From Rhipicephalus microplus (taxonomy: Eukaryota > Arthropoda > Arachnida > Ixodida > Ixodidae): a stretch of DNA of 64,000 nucleotides. Positions 13,080 to 22,776 of this stretch are shown in pieces. The translations under genes were made by a program, and so were the position numbers. Location of the stretch: the NCBI RefSeq assembly GCF_043290135.1, contig NC_134705.1, forward strand, positions 96,737,239 to 96,801,238. Reading direction: 5' to 3'. Numbering within the stretch: position 1 is the stretch's first letter; the number at the start of each line of letters is the position of its first letter. A model generated the notes under the pieces. That model saw only the letters and a program-made list of their open reading frames with translations. It was not told the origin of the DNA and ran no database searches.

Positions 13080-13738
13080 ATGAATGCGGACATAGGCGTG
13101 CGTAGGGTTCCTCTTCAGAGGGAGAGGGGTGGAGGTTAGTCGCAGCATCCACCCCCCTTCCTATTAAATCAATGTATGGGGCTGAGTTGGCGCCCCCGTC
13201 CTCTAAAGAGACAAGGGGGGGGGCACTGATCTCTACCCGCTCCCTCCCACCCCGTGCGCATGCATGCTGAACGCGGAGTCTGTCGATAAGTTCCGTCAAG
13301 CGTGCTGGCCCCTCGGTCAGAGCTCTTGCGCATGCAGGGCTGCTACTGCGGCTGGCTTCGCTTGCCGCGGGCTGTCGGCGTTTCGCTTCGTTCGCGTTGT
13401 CCGCAGTTCGTGGAGGGATATGCGTAGCACTCGAGCGCTGGCAGTTTCTGTGGTCATATGTAACCAAAGAGGGTTTAAAAAATTGCTGGAGTGGAAATGA
13501 TTACGCAGAACTGAAGCCGTTCCTCTGGCAAGATGGCGGCGGTGGCGGCCATCTTCCTAGGGGCATGATAAAGTACCACCGTTCAGCGATTAAAATTGAA
13601 TCGTTTCCCTCGCACGCCGGACGAGTTTCATGTGGAAACTTTTTCGGGTCACATAGTGCTCCAAGTGCGTCTTACAGTTACTAGTTTTCCTTTGTGAGCT
13701 TCCACTTGGAGGCAAAGTTCTTTCAAGATTCAGTCATC
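13080..13738. other. GC-rich stretch, no gene recognised
   Basis: Rich in CpG. It contains a short palindrome of two YY1-like sites (13530-13555). Open frames exist on both strands but none has a recognisable domain or paired splice sites. It could be an old promoter region or repeat-derived. Confidence 0.3.
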
Positions 13739-13751
13739 CATACTCGTTTCT
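13739..13751. repeat. Target-site duplication of the LINE, left copy
   Basis: The 13 bases 'catactcgtttct' recur exactly at 19506-19518, just beyond the ATC-rich tail. This fixes both ends of the element. Confidence 0.85.
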
Positions 13752-14277
13752 CCCCGCTGGGGCGCCTGCGTAAGTAGGCGTTTGGTGTGTAGCGACACCA
13801 CGGACCCGAGCTAACGGGGGAGTTTTGACTCCCTCCCACGCCTAGCCGTGCGTGGCTTTGCCGTGTCTGGGGAAAAGGGGATCCTGGGGGTTGAGCTGAC
13901 GCTGGGTGATTGGACCTTTAAGGCCCCCCGGCAGAGGCAACACACCCCTTTGGCCCCGGCTTCACGTAGACGGCACCCCTGGGCTGACCCACCCAGGGGA
14001 AATCGGCAGTCGCCGTTTGCTATATCTCTCTTCCTACATCTTCGTCTTTATCTCTCACTTTTTATCAGTCCTGTCATCTTCTCTTTTCCGTTTACTTCCG
14101 AATTTCCTGGCGGCGAGGGTTAACCCTGTGTAGTTACCCAACCTTGGGTAGTTATATTCGGTTATAGCGGCGATGCATGGCTGGCGTCTTAAGTGTTCAC
14201 TACTCAACCTTGTAGCGTCCCCTTGTTGGGCTCGGTGGTGGGTGGCCACCATCGCCGCCGAATTTAAAACGCTTTTT
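13752..14277 (+). promoter_or_regulatory. Structured 5' UTR / internal promoter region of the LINE
   Basis: Consecutive potential hairpins are visible: CCCC/GGGG at the very 5' end, CGCCT/AGGCG (13764-13781), GGTGT/ACACC (13784-13799), GGAG/CTCC (about 13818-13832) and AGCC/GGCT (about 13845-13858). TAGGCGT can also pair with ACGCCTA further on, giving a possible pseudoknot. Full-length LINEs must carry their promoter inside, so transcription probably starts at or near 13752. A self-cleaving 5' ribozyme is possible but I could not fit a complete consensus. Confidence 0.5.
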
Positions 14278-15423
14278 ATGGAAAACCCTTTTCCTGCACT
14301 CCCTGATCGCCGCCTGAAAAGGTGGCGCACCGATGACAGCTTCTTTACTGCACAGCCTAAACAGACCTTCCCCAAGTATCATGTAATCCACAGTCAAAAT
14401 GAAAAGAAAACAGTTCGATCTATTTCACCATTTATTGTCTCGAAAACGCTCACAGATGCAATTGGCCCTGGCTTTAAAGTAACTAAGATGGGGAATGGTG
14501 ATCTCCTTCTAGAAGTTCGCGACAAGACTCAGTACGACAAGCTCACAAAACTCGTTTCATTTGATAACATCCCAATATCAGTGGGCCCACATAGGTCGAT
14601 GAACACAGTGCGTGGTGTCATATCTGATGATGACCTCCTCGAGCTTTCTGAAAGTGAATTGCTCGAAGGCTGGCAAGAACAAAATGTAGTGAAAGTGCAG
14701 AGAATAATAATCAGGCGAGATAATAAACAGATCCCAACAAAGCACATCATAGTTACCTTCGGTACAAGCAACCTTCCCGACTCTATTGAAACTGGTTACT
14801 GCAAGCTTCCTGTCAGACCTTATATACCGAATCCTCGCCGATGTTTCAAGTGTCAGCGCTTCGGACACGGATCCCAAATGTGCAGAGGGCGCGCTAGGTG
14901 TGCGAAGTGCGCATCTTGTGAACATGTATCGGAAAACTGCACTTCAGAAGCCTGTTGCGCTAACTGTGAAGGAGATCACGCTGCCTACTCCCGATCATGC
15001 CCTGCATGGAAAAAAGAGAAACGAATATTAGAACTTAAGGTAAAGTTCAACCTGTCATTTCAAGAGGCACGTCAACGTTTTTGCACACACTATAATTCTG
15101 AACCTTCCTTCGCCGACGTGGCGCGTCGAGGCGCTGTGCCACGTTTTTCGGCACCCGCGAGATTCACACCAAGTGTGACTGCGGTTGTGCCAGAAGCGCC
15201 TCCGGCTGGAGCAGTCTGTACTGCTCCGCCTCCTGTTCAAAAAGGCCAGCAGACTACAGAGTCGGCTGAACCCCGGACCACTGCAAGTGCAGTCAGGTCC
15301 GAAACTGCCATAAATGTGCCTGCCAAGCAGGCACCATCCACCACCTCAGAAGAGGTGATGGACACAAGCCATACTCCTCCGGCGCCCCACACGCCGAAGG
15401 AAAGGCGCAGCTCTTTGGAGTGA
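14278..15423 (+). CDS. LINE ORF1, gag-like nucleic-acid-binding protein
   Basis: Intact frame of 381 residues from the ATG at 14278 (protein begins MENPFPALPDRRLKRW). An upstream in-frame ATG at 14173 would add 35 residues that look like translated 5' UTR, so I prefer the later start. The middle part is a probable RNA-binding fold. Three zinc knuckles follow at 14842-15010: CX2CX4HX4C (CFKCQRFGHGSQMC), a second of the same spacing (CAKCASCEHVSENC) and a CX2CX3HX6C variant. The C-terminal third is rich in Pro, Ala, Thr and Ser and probably disordered. Such proteins coat the retrotransposon RNA and form the particle that ORF2 works in. ORF2 begins 93 bp downstream in the same transcript. Confidence 0.88.
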   Translation: MENPFPALPDRRLKRWRTDDSFFTAQPKQTFPKYHVIHSQNEKKTVRSISPFIVSKTLTDAIGPGFKVTKMGNGDLLLEVRDKTQYDKLTKLVSFDNIPISVGPHRSMNTVRGVISDDDLLELSESELLEGWQEQNVVKVQRIIIRRDNKQIPTKHIIVTFGTSNLPDSIETGYCKLPVRPYIPNPRRCFKCQRFGHGSQMCRGRARCAKCASCEHVSENCTSEACCANCEGDHAAYSRSCPAWKKEKRILELKVKFNLSFQEARQRFCTHYNSEPSFADVARRGAVPRFSAPARFTPSVTAVVPEAPPAGAVCTAPPPVQKGQQTTESAEPRTTASAVRSETAINVPAKQAPSTTSEEVMDTSHTPPAPHTPKERRSSLE

Positions 15424-15516
15424 AGCAAAAAAGAGAAAACCCGTATTACAGGGCCCCAACAGGCCCTGTAACTTAAGGCAACGTTTCTGTACACACAGCA
15501 ATTAACTACATTAAAA

Positions 15517-18500
15517 ATGGAGACACAAATTTTACAGTGGAACGTCAGAGGACTACTGAGAAACCTTGACGATATTCAAGAACTTTTACATAAACAGTCA
15601 CCAAAAGTGCTGTGTGTACAAGAAACACACCTAAAACCCAAGATCACTAATTTTCTACGCCAGTATATCATTTTTCGAAAGGACAGAAATGAAGCTGTAA
15701 CGTCATGTGGTGGTGTGGCCTTTATAGTAAATCAAGGGATTGCATGTACTCATCTACCACTCGAAACATCTCTTGAAGCAGTGGCTATTCGTGTAGTCCT
15801 CCTGAACAAACTCGTGACCATCTGCTCTGTCTACATACCTCCACACTACCATCTTGAAAAACGTGAATTCCAGTCCCTAATAGATCAACTTCCAGAACCT
15901 TATATTCTCCTTGGAGATTTCAATGCACATAGCAATCTATGGGGCGACTCTCGCTGCGATGCTCGAGGCCGCCTGATTGAACAGCTCCTTTTTTCTTCCG
16001 GTGCGTGCCTGCTGAATCGGAAAGAGCCAACATATCACAACATTGCTAACAATACGTACTCAGCAATAGACCTCAGCATAATACCCCCATCACTCCTGCC
16101 TCTACTTAAGTGGCAAGTTATTAATGATCCATATGGTAGTGACCATTTTCCTATTGTTATCAGCTCATTAATAACAAATACATGTCCTGCACAAGTTCCC
16201 AAATGGCTCGCCGAGAAAGCCGATTGGGAAAAGTTTCAAAAAATGACTTTATTATCTTGGACTGACATGGCGGCATTGAGCATAGAGGATGCAGTATGCT
16301 ACTTTACAGCTTTCTTGGTTGATGCAGCAACAAAATGTATTCCCCAAACATGTGGACCATCAAGCAAACGACGAGTCCCATGGTAAAATAATGAGTGCCG
16401 TGATGCTCGAAAAAAACAAAATAAGGCATGGAGGTTGCTTAGAGACTCGCCCACAGCCGAGAATCTTGTAAACTTTAAGAACGTCAAGTCGCAAGCAAGG
16501 AGGACGCGCCGACAGGCGAGAAGAGAAAGTTGGCACAAATTTGTATCGGGCATCAACTCATACACAGATGAGTCGAGAGTCTGGAGCATGGTTGGTAAGG
16601 TGGCAGGACGAGAAGCACATTCGCTTCCTCTAGTGAACACACAAGGGGAGAGTTTGGAAGACCAGGCAAGCCCTCTCGGAGCGCACTGTGAACAGGTCTC
16701 CAGCTCAACACACTATAGTGAAGCGTTCCGACGATACAAAACCGCAATAGAAAAACAGAGATTAGAGCGCAAGCCCAGAACACATGAGGCATACAACGAA
16801 CCTTTCTGTTTGGCTGAACTGCCGGCCTCACTTGCCTGCTGCAATAAATCTGCCCCAGGCCCGGACCGTGTGGCATATGAAATGTTAAAACACCTGCCCA
16901 CTGAAACCCAGAAAGCTCTCTTCTCTCTCTATAATGCGATATGGTCTTCTGGCGAGCTACCCTCAGCCTGGAAGGAAGCTATCATTATCCCAATTTTAAA
17001 ACAAGGCAAGGACCCGGCCTCAGTTTCCAGCTACAGGCGTATAGCATTAACCAGCTGTATTTGCAAAGTCTTTGAAAAAATGATTAACAGGCGCCTGATG
17101 CACTTCCTTGAAATTAGTGGCCTACTTGACCCATACCAGTGTGGGTTTCGAGAGGCTCGGTCCACCACTGACCACCTTGTCCGTATCGATGCACAAATTC
17201 GCGATGCTTTTGTTCATAAGCAATTTTTTCTGTCTGTGTTCCTCGATATGGAAAAGGCATTTGACACTGCATGGCGCTTCGGCATATTGCGAGACCTGTC
17301 ACATTTAGGTGTGCGGGGTAGAATGTTGACAGTTATCGAAAGCTACCTGTCCAACCGTACATTCCGTGTCCAAGTTGGCACTGTCTTATCTCGAGTATTT
17401 GTCCAAGAAACAGGAGTGCCACAAGGAGGTGTATTGAGCTGCACACTTTTCATAGTTAAAATGAATTCCTTGCACCTGTCTCTCCCACGTAATATTTTTT
17501 ACTGCATATATGTCGATGATGTGCAGATTGGTTACAAATCGTGCAACATCTCAATGTGCCAACGTCAAGTTCAACTAGGGTTGAACAAGGTATCTCAATG
17601 GGCAAACGAGAATGGTTTTATACTCAACGCACAAAAGAGCACTTGTGTCTTGTTCAACCGAAAGAGGGGCCTCCATCCTGACCCCGACAATGACCTGCAT
17701 AGTCAACCTCTGTCAGTGAAGGCCGAGCACAAGTTTCTTGGTCTCATATTAGACACCAAGCTCACCTTCATCCCACACATCAAGTATTTAAGGGACAGGT
17801 GCTTAAAAACAATGAACATTTTAAAAGCGCTGTCACGCATTACATGGGGTAGTGACAGGAAATGTTTAATTAACTTATATAAAAGCCTCGTACGCACAGC
17901 CTAGATTACGGTGCTATAATCTATCAGTCGGCAACACCATCAGCCTTGAAAATTCTCGACCCTGTCCACCATAGGCATTCGCCTCTCTACGGGTGCTTTC
18001 CGCACCAGCCCTGTGGAGAGCCTGTACGTGGATTCGAATGAATGGTCGCTCCACCTACAAAGATGTTCTCTGTCCTTTTTGTACTTTTTGAAGGTGAAGG
18101 CAGACAAGAAACACCCTTCCCATTTCACAATTAATGATTTGTCTTGTTCTGGCTTGTTCGAGAACCGTCCTTCGTTTAGGCAGCCCTACGCGCTGCGTGT
18201 AAGGAGCCTGGCCGAAGAAACAGGTGTGCCTCTTGAACACAGTTTGATGGCTCCTGCCACATATCTGCCACCGTGGCAGTGGCAGCTTATAGACTGTGAT
18301 GTCTCTTTTGTTGATGTCACAAAGCACGCAGCACTTGCACACATACATACATACTTCCTAGAACTACAACATAAATACACATGCCCTGAGTTCTTTACCG
18401 ATGCGTCAAAGTCAAACACTTCTGTGTCATATGCAGCAATAGGCCAATCCTTTTCCGAGGCCGGCGTTCTTCATCCTAATGCAAGCATTTTCGCAGGAGA

Positions 18501-19188
18501 AGCTTACGCAATACTGGCGTTCGTAAAACACATTAAACAGATAAAATTACAAAAGGCGGTAATATACACAGATTCCCTAAGCGTGGTCAAAGCCCTGAAA
18601 ACTCCTAAAAAACACAAGAACCCCGTGCTGGTGTCACTCTACTCACTTCTGTGCACACTCTACACATCAAAACAGCATGTCGTTGTCTGCTGGGTTCCAG
18701 GGCACCGTGAAATACAAGGGAACGTTTTGGCCGACAATCTGGCTGCTTGCGCCAATGTCACTACTGCCAATGCATCGACACCAGTCCCTGCACTTGACTT
18801 AAAACTTTTTATAAAACGAAAGCTCAGGGGGTATTGGCAGAGCATGTGGGATAAACACACAGATAATAAACTCCATGCTATTAAGCCGCAACTAGGTTAT
18901 TGGCCGCCACTATCAAAATCACGACACACGGAAGTAATACTAACAAAGCTTAGAACAGGACGCACACATTCGACGCACTCATTTCTTCTGTCTACCAGTG
19001 ATCCACCATATTGTGAGAGATGTGGAGAGCCCCTTACGGTTCTCCACATTCTCGTCCAGTGCAATGAGCTAGATGCTCTAAGAAAAAAGCACTTTTTACT
19101 GCACTGCCGAAAGCAGCTCCCTATACACCCTGGGATGCTCATCGGTAGGGATCCGCTTTTTAAACTGCAAACACTTTTACGTTTTTAA
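15517..19188 (+). pseudogene. LINE ORF2: endonuclease, reverse transcriptase, RNase H (disabled)
   Basis: Starts at the ATG of METQILQWNVRG. The AP-endonuclease domain (15517 to about 16170) shows QWNVRG, QETHLK, LLGDFNAHSNLWG and GSDHFPI. The reverse transcriptase (about 16800-17800) shows APGPD, FLDMEKAFDTAW, GVPQGGVLSC, the catalytic YVDD (near 17510) and HKFLGLILD. RNase H (about 18390-18760) keeps all four acidic positions in FTDAS, AGEAYA, YTDS and ADN. A Cys/His motif (CERCGEP...LVQC) closes the protein. Lesions: an in-frame TAA at 16384-16386 between endonuclease and RT, a frameshift near 17901 and a second near 17970. The second restores the original frame, so the RNase H part is still in phase with the start. 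The enzyme nicks target DNA and copies its own RNA at the nick. Confidence 0.92.
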
Positions 19189-19505
19189 AAGATGTGCAAA
19201 GCTTTCACCCGATATTTTGAGGTCATCCGTAGCACAACCTCTACAGAGTGGTCGTGGCTGCGGTGACTATATCTTCATCATGGTTTTATTATCATGACAT
19301 TTTGCCATCAGCTATCACCACACATATGTCACGCCACTGTCATGATTTTATTACTTTCATGTTTTAACCCGCGCTAGAGCGAGGAATTTTAAGGCCCCTT
19401 TACAGCCACGCACCATATCATTGTTCATATCTGTAGTCAAATGAAATGGCACTCTTTGGCCATCAATTGGCCCTTGCGCCACTAAAAGCTACTCATCATC
19501 ATCAT
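19189..19505 (+). other. LINE 3' UTR and ATC-repeat tail
   Basis: Noncoding tail ending 'ctactcatcatcatcatcat'. No AATAAA and no poly(A) are present. Short tandem repeats in place of poly(A) are usual for I-type elements. Confidence 0.75.
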
Positions 19506-19518
19506 CATACTCGTTTCT
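19506..19518. repeat. Target-site duplication of the LINE, right copy
   Basis: Exact repeat of 13739-13751. Its first bases overlap the ATC tail, so the true length could be one or two bases shorter. Confidence 0.85.
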
Positions 19519-19945
19519 ATGTGTTATTTCGCCTGCAACAACTATATATTTTAATATATAACTAACGTAGCATTTACGTAACATATCAAAGCCAATTGAT
19601 ATTTAAGTGGACACTATCAGAAAAGAGCATGTTTCCACCATCCTGACAGTGGCAAAAGCTGGCTTCACGTCTGCTGGCAAGGCATTGCATGCGGGAGCTT
19701 CTAATCTAGCAATTTTTCTTTAATCCTCCTTGTATGTAACGAACGTTACATTGCGGTGACTGCGGAAAACCAAACCTTCGATCACAGTTGGCGTTGTCCC
19801 AACGCGATGCAGCTCTCATAACTCGCATCAGGCAGTATCTTGATCGTCAGTGATAATATTTTTTAGTGTGCTGGTGTTTGGTGGTGGCACTTGCCCAATT
19901 TCTGTGGCATACATGTGTTAGGAGTTGCTGCGCCTAGACGCATAC

Positions 19946-20182
19946 TAATAATATTATCTGGGGTTTAACGTGCCAAAACCACGATATGATCATGAAGGAC
20001 GCAGTTGTGGAGGGCTGCCGGAAACTTGGACCATCTGGTGTTCTTTAACGTCACTGTCATCGCACGGGGCTCTCCCATTTCGCCTCCATCGTAATGCGAC
20101 CCCCGGGGCCGGCAGAGTCGAACCCGCGACCTTCTCAGTATTAGTCTAGCACCATGATGTCTACACCGTGCACCACGGTGGA
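19946..20182 (-). mobile_element. tRNA-derived SINE, diverged copy
   Basis: Reverse orientation. 'ggggtttaacgtgccaaaac', 'gtggagggctgccgg', 'gtcgaacccgcgacc' (B box, minus strand) and 'gtccaccgtggtgcac' (head) are recognisable. The middle of the body carries several small deletions. Confidence 0.8.
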
Positions 20183-20877
20183 CTAGCTATATGCTCCTTT
20201 GTTGTAATAATTTAGAGCAAATATTCACTTTTTTTTATTCAACCAATGTAATATTACCGTAATTAAGAATAGCAGGGAACGCGTGTTGCGTAAAACTTCT
20301 GGAGGTTATTTTTACTGAGCCAGATGGACAACTGGCCGAGTTGTTGTAGATTCATTGTGGCTAAGAGCGCAAAGACCCAGACATAGATATAGAAGTGGAC
20401 ACAGCTCTACTCTTGTCTCGAAAAAAAAAAAGATTTTAGATTTCGGACGTGGCGATCACGTTTCGATTGAGCGCGAACTGTGCGATTGAGCGCAAATACT
20501 GTGCAATGTACTGTGCTCGTTGATGAAGAACCCCACCTACTATACATTTGTGAAGGTCTTCCACTGCGGCGTGCCTCATAAACTAAACAGTGGTTCTGGC
20601 TCGTAAACAGCCTAGAGATTGTTACATTATCAATATTATTGCATTTTTATTGCGCTGCTCCGAAGGCACTGGGTTGAAAACTAATAAGCGATGTTTCCTC
20701 ATGATAAGGTGCAAAAAATTTCACATGGTCCTTGATGCATGCATTATTTAGAATGCATTGAGACCGGGCTAGTGAGCTCTGATGCATAGCTTCTGTAAAA
20801 GTGAAAGACACGTACGTCATATGAACGAAGCGCTTGTCCTGTGTATACTTCGTTCATCTGACATGTACACAGTTTTG
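20183..20877. other. No gene recognised
   Basis: A/T-rich sequence without coding character. I see no structure worth naming. Confidence 0.4.
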
Positions 20878-21300
20878 TATGAACACACTAGAGGGAACTC
20901 TGGCGCTATTGTCTGTAAAAGCTGCTACGCACGGCGCTTCAGTCAGCATGGAAATGATGGGTCTAGTACACGTCATTTTTCTAATTTTCGTTCGGCTCCA
21001 TTCGACTCCGTGCGACCTGAATCCACTTCGCTGCAAGATGAAGTTTAGCAAAGGTTTAGTAGTCACGTTTTAACAACTTTGCCCTGTTTAGGCTAAACAA
21101 TTCAAATCAGTTCTCTAAGTTCCCAACGGTCCACTTTTTTTAACTTCAAGCGAAACTGGAACACAGCAGTAAACAAAGCCACAAGTACGTTCGAAGGTGC
21201 AAGCACAAAGACTAAGCAAATCCGTGTACTACACCCCCCCCCCCCCCCCCCCTATTACTACCAATCATTCCAACGATGGCTGAACGATCGCAGCGCCAAA
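20878..21300. mobile_element. MITE-like repeat, CTAGAGGG family
   Basis: Left terminus 'cactagagggaactctggc', then 'cacggcgcttcagtcagca'. The right end is truncated at 'gctgaacgatcgcagcgcc'. A run of 19 C (21234-21252) has been inserted or expanded inside it. Confidence 0.6.
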
Positions 21301-21535
21301 TATCGGGAACGTTTGTGCATTTATTACAGCGAAAGCTGTATATGGCTAGGAGAAACAAAAATCCATCCGGCAGTGGTGTCGCGAGCGGTCTTCATTGGCT
21401 GTCTCATCAATTACGTCATTCTCAGCGTCGTACCCAAGCGCGCGTGCCATAGGCTGCGTTGTGAGTGACGTCGTCCACCTCGTCGCAGCCGTGGTGCCGA
21501 GCGCACGCGTTCCTTCTGAAACCTTCCACATGGGT

Positions 21536-22066
21536 ATGCCACGAACAACTCTAGAAGAGCGTCGAAAGTAGAAACGTGTGAGAGCTCGCATTCTCCGGGC
21601 CGATGATGCAGTCCGGGCACAAAAACAGGCCCAGAAGGCGGAGTGCCGCCAGCAACTGCGTTCTGGTGATCGGGCATCCTTCAAATCCGCGCTAAATCGC
21701 GAACGGAAATGCAAGCGCCGGTGGCGGGCGGATCCTGCAAACCACGCCACCGAGTCAAGCACTTGCAACAACGCCGCGCAGAACAATCAAATGAATGCGT
21801 GGTTCTTGAAGAAGGAAAAAAAAAGCGCAAAATTTCTTTCTGCGCATAGGCGACACGTCACAGTGCCTACGCCAATCAAAGGGCGCTGCGGAATCAACGT
21901 GATGACTGCCGGGAATGTGTTCGCCGATGTGAACGCCAACTTTCGGGGGGGGGGGGGGGGGGGGGGGGGGGGAGTTCTTCCAGCGGCACTATGGCTTCGG
22001 CTGCGACGTCTGTAACTTCCATTTGTTCGAGAACAACGATTGTGATTATTCGATTGCGAAACGCAT
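21536..22066 (+). pseudogene. Helitron-associated N-terminal ORF relic
   Basis: The frame opens MPRTTLEERRK and meets a TAG after 11 codons (21569-21571). It then continues with an Arg/Lys/Ala-rich repeat (RADDAVRAQKQAQKAECR) of the type found at the start of arthropod Helitron replicase-helicase proteins. A run of 28 G (21945-21972) shifts the frame. Beyond it a CX2C segment (EFFQRHYGFGCDVCNFHLFE) resembles the conserved 'FG..C.VC.RLWF' region of those proteins, and a stop follows. The family call rests on pattern similarity only. The copy is dead. Confidence 0.45.
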
Positions 22067-22217
22067 TTAACCGTTCATTACACGCCTACACGACCGTGAT
22101 CATGCGGGGCAATATGTGCGGCATGTGAAAAAAACACTGTGGTAAACCCAAGCCAAACGTGTGTCCAAACTCATTAGAAAGCATCAACATGTAACCAATA
22201 ATTGTGAAAGGCTTCAG

Positions 22218-22230
22218 AGCCACGTAGGTT
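22218..22230. repeat. Target-site duplication of fold-back element 1, left copy
   Basis: 'agccacgtaggtt' recurs exactly at 22764-22776. The element head begins at the next base. Confidence 0.85.
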
Positions 22231-22763
22231 TTGAAGCGTGGAGGCTTGGGCAAGTTGGTAGGACATAACTGAAAGCAGGAACAGCGCAACCTAGAAGTAG
22301 TTACTTCGTAACTATGGAAGCGAAAAAACAAGGACAGAAAAGAGCGCTGACTTTCAACAAAGATTTAATATCGGAGTGGTGTACATATATAGGCCAAAAA
22401 TGAGAAAAATGGGCATGCGTAGATGGGTGCAGGAACAACTAGTGCGACACAATGTCAGCAAAACTCTTGTCTCTTGTTGAATGGGCTGAAAAAACTCGAT
22501 CTCGATCTTTTTTAAGTTACATATGTATTTGTTTTTTTCAGCCCATTCAACAAGAGACAAGAGTGTTGCTGACATTGTATCGCACTAGTTGTTCCTGCAC
22601 CCATCTACGCATGCCCATTTTTCTCATTTTTGGCCTATATATGTACACCACTCCGATATTAAATCTTTGTTGAAAGTCAGCGCTCTTTTCTGTTTTTGTT
22701 TTTTCGCTTCCGTAGTTACGAAGTAACTACTTCTAGGTTGCGCTGTTCCTGCATTCAGCATTC
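22231..22763. mobile_element. Fold-back (snap-back) retroposon 1
   Basis: Begins with a head (22231-22266) that includes gcttgggcaagttggta, an 11 of 12 match to the tRNA A-box pattern. A palindrome follows: left arm 22269-22495, spacer of about 36 bp, right arm 22532-22758. The arms are about 227 bp and differ at about six positions (roughly 97 percent identical). The palindrome stops just short of the second target duplication. A transcript would form a very stable hairpin. There is no coding frame; the open frames in the arms simply mirror each other. Confidence 0.85.
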
Positions 22764-22776
22764 AGCCACGTAGGTT
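22764..22776. repeat. Target-site duplication of fold-back element 1, right copy
   Basis: Exact repeat of 22218-22230. Confidence 0.85.

Larger units (their letters stand above)
13752..19505 (+). mobile_element. Full-length non-LTR retrotransposon (LINE), I-like with RNase H
   Basis: The element is about 5.75 kb and is bounded by a 13-bp duplication. It has a 5' UTR of about 0.5 kb with several GC-rich hairpins, ORF1 (gag-like, three zinc knuckles), ORF2 (endonuclease, reverse transcriptase, RNase H, terminal Cys/His motif), a 3' UTR of about 0.3 kb, and a tail of ATC repeats instead of poly(A). An AP-type endonuclease plus a C-terminal RNase H points to the I group or a relative (R1/LOA) rather than to CR1, RTE or Jockey. 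ORF1 is intact but ORF2 has one stop and two frameshifts, so this copy cannot move by itself. The intact ends and few lesions suggest a recent insertion. Confidence 0.92.

Noticed and set aside
14529..19142. Minus-strand open frames opposite the LINE ORFs
   Set aside because: They mirror conserved plus-strand coding sequence and have no domain of their own.
22354..22673. Twin 73-codon frames on opposite strands
   Set aside because: They are the two arms of the fold-back element read on each strand.
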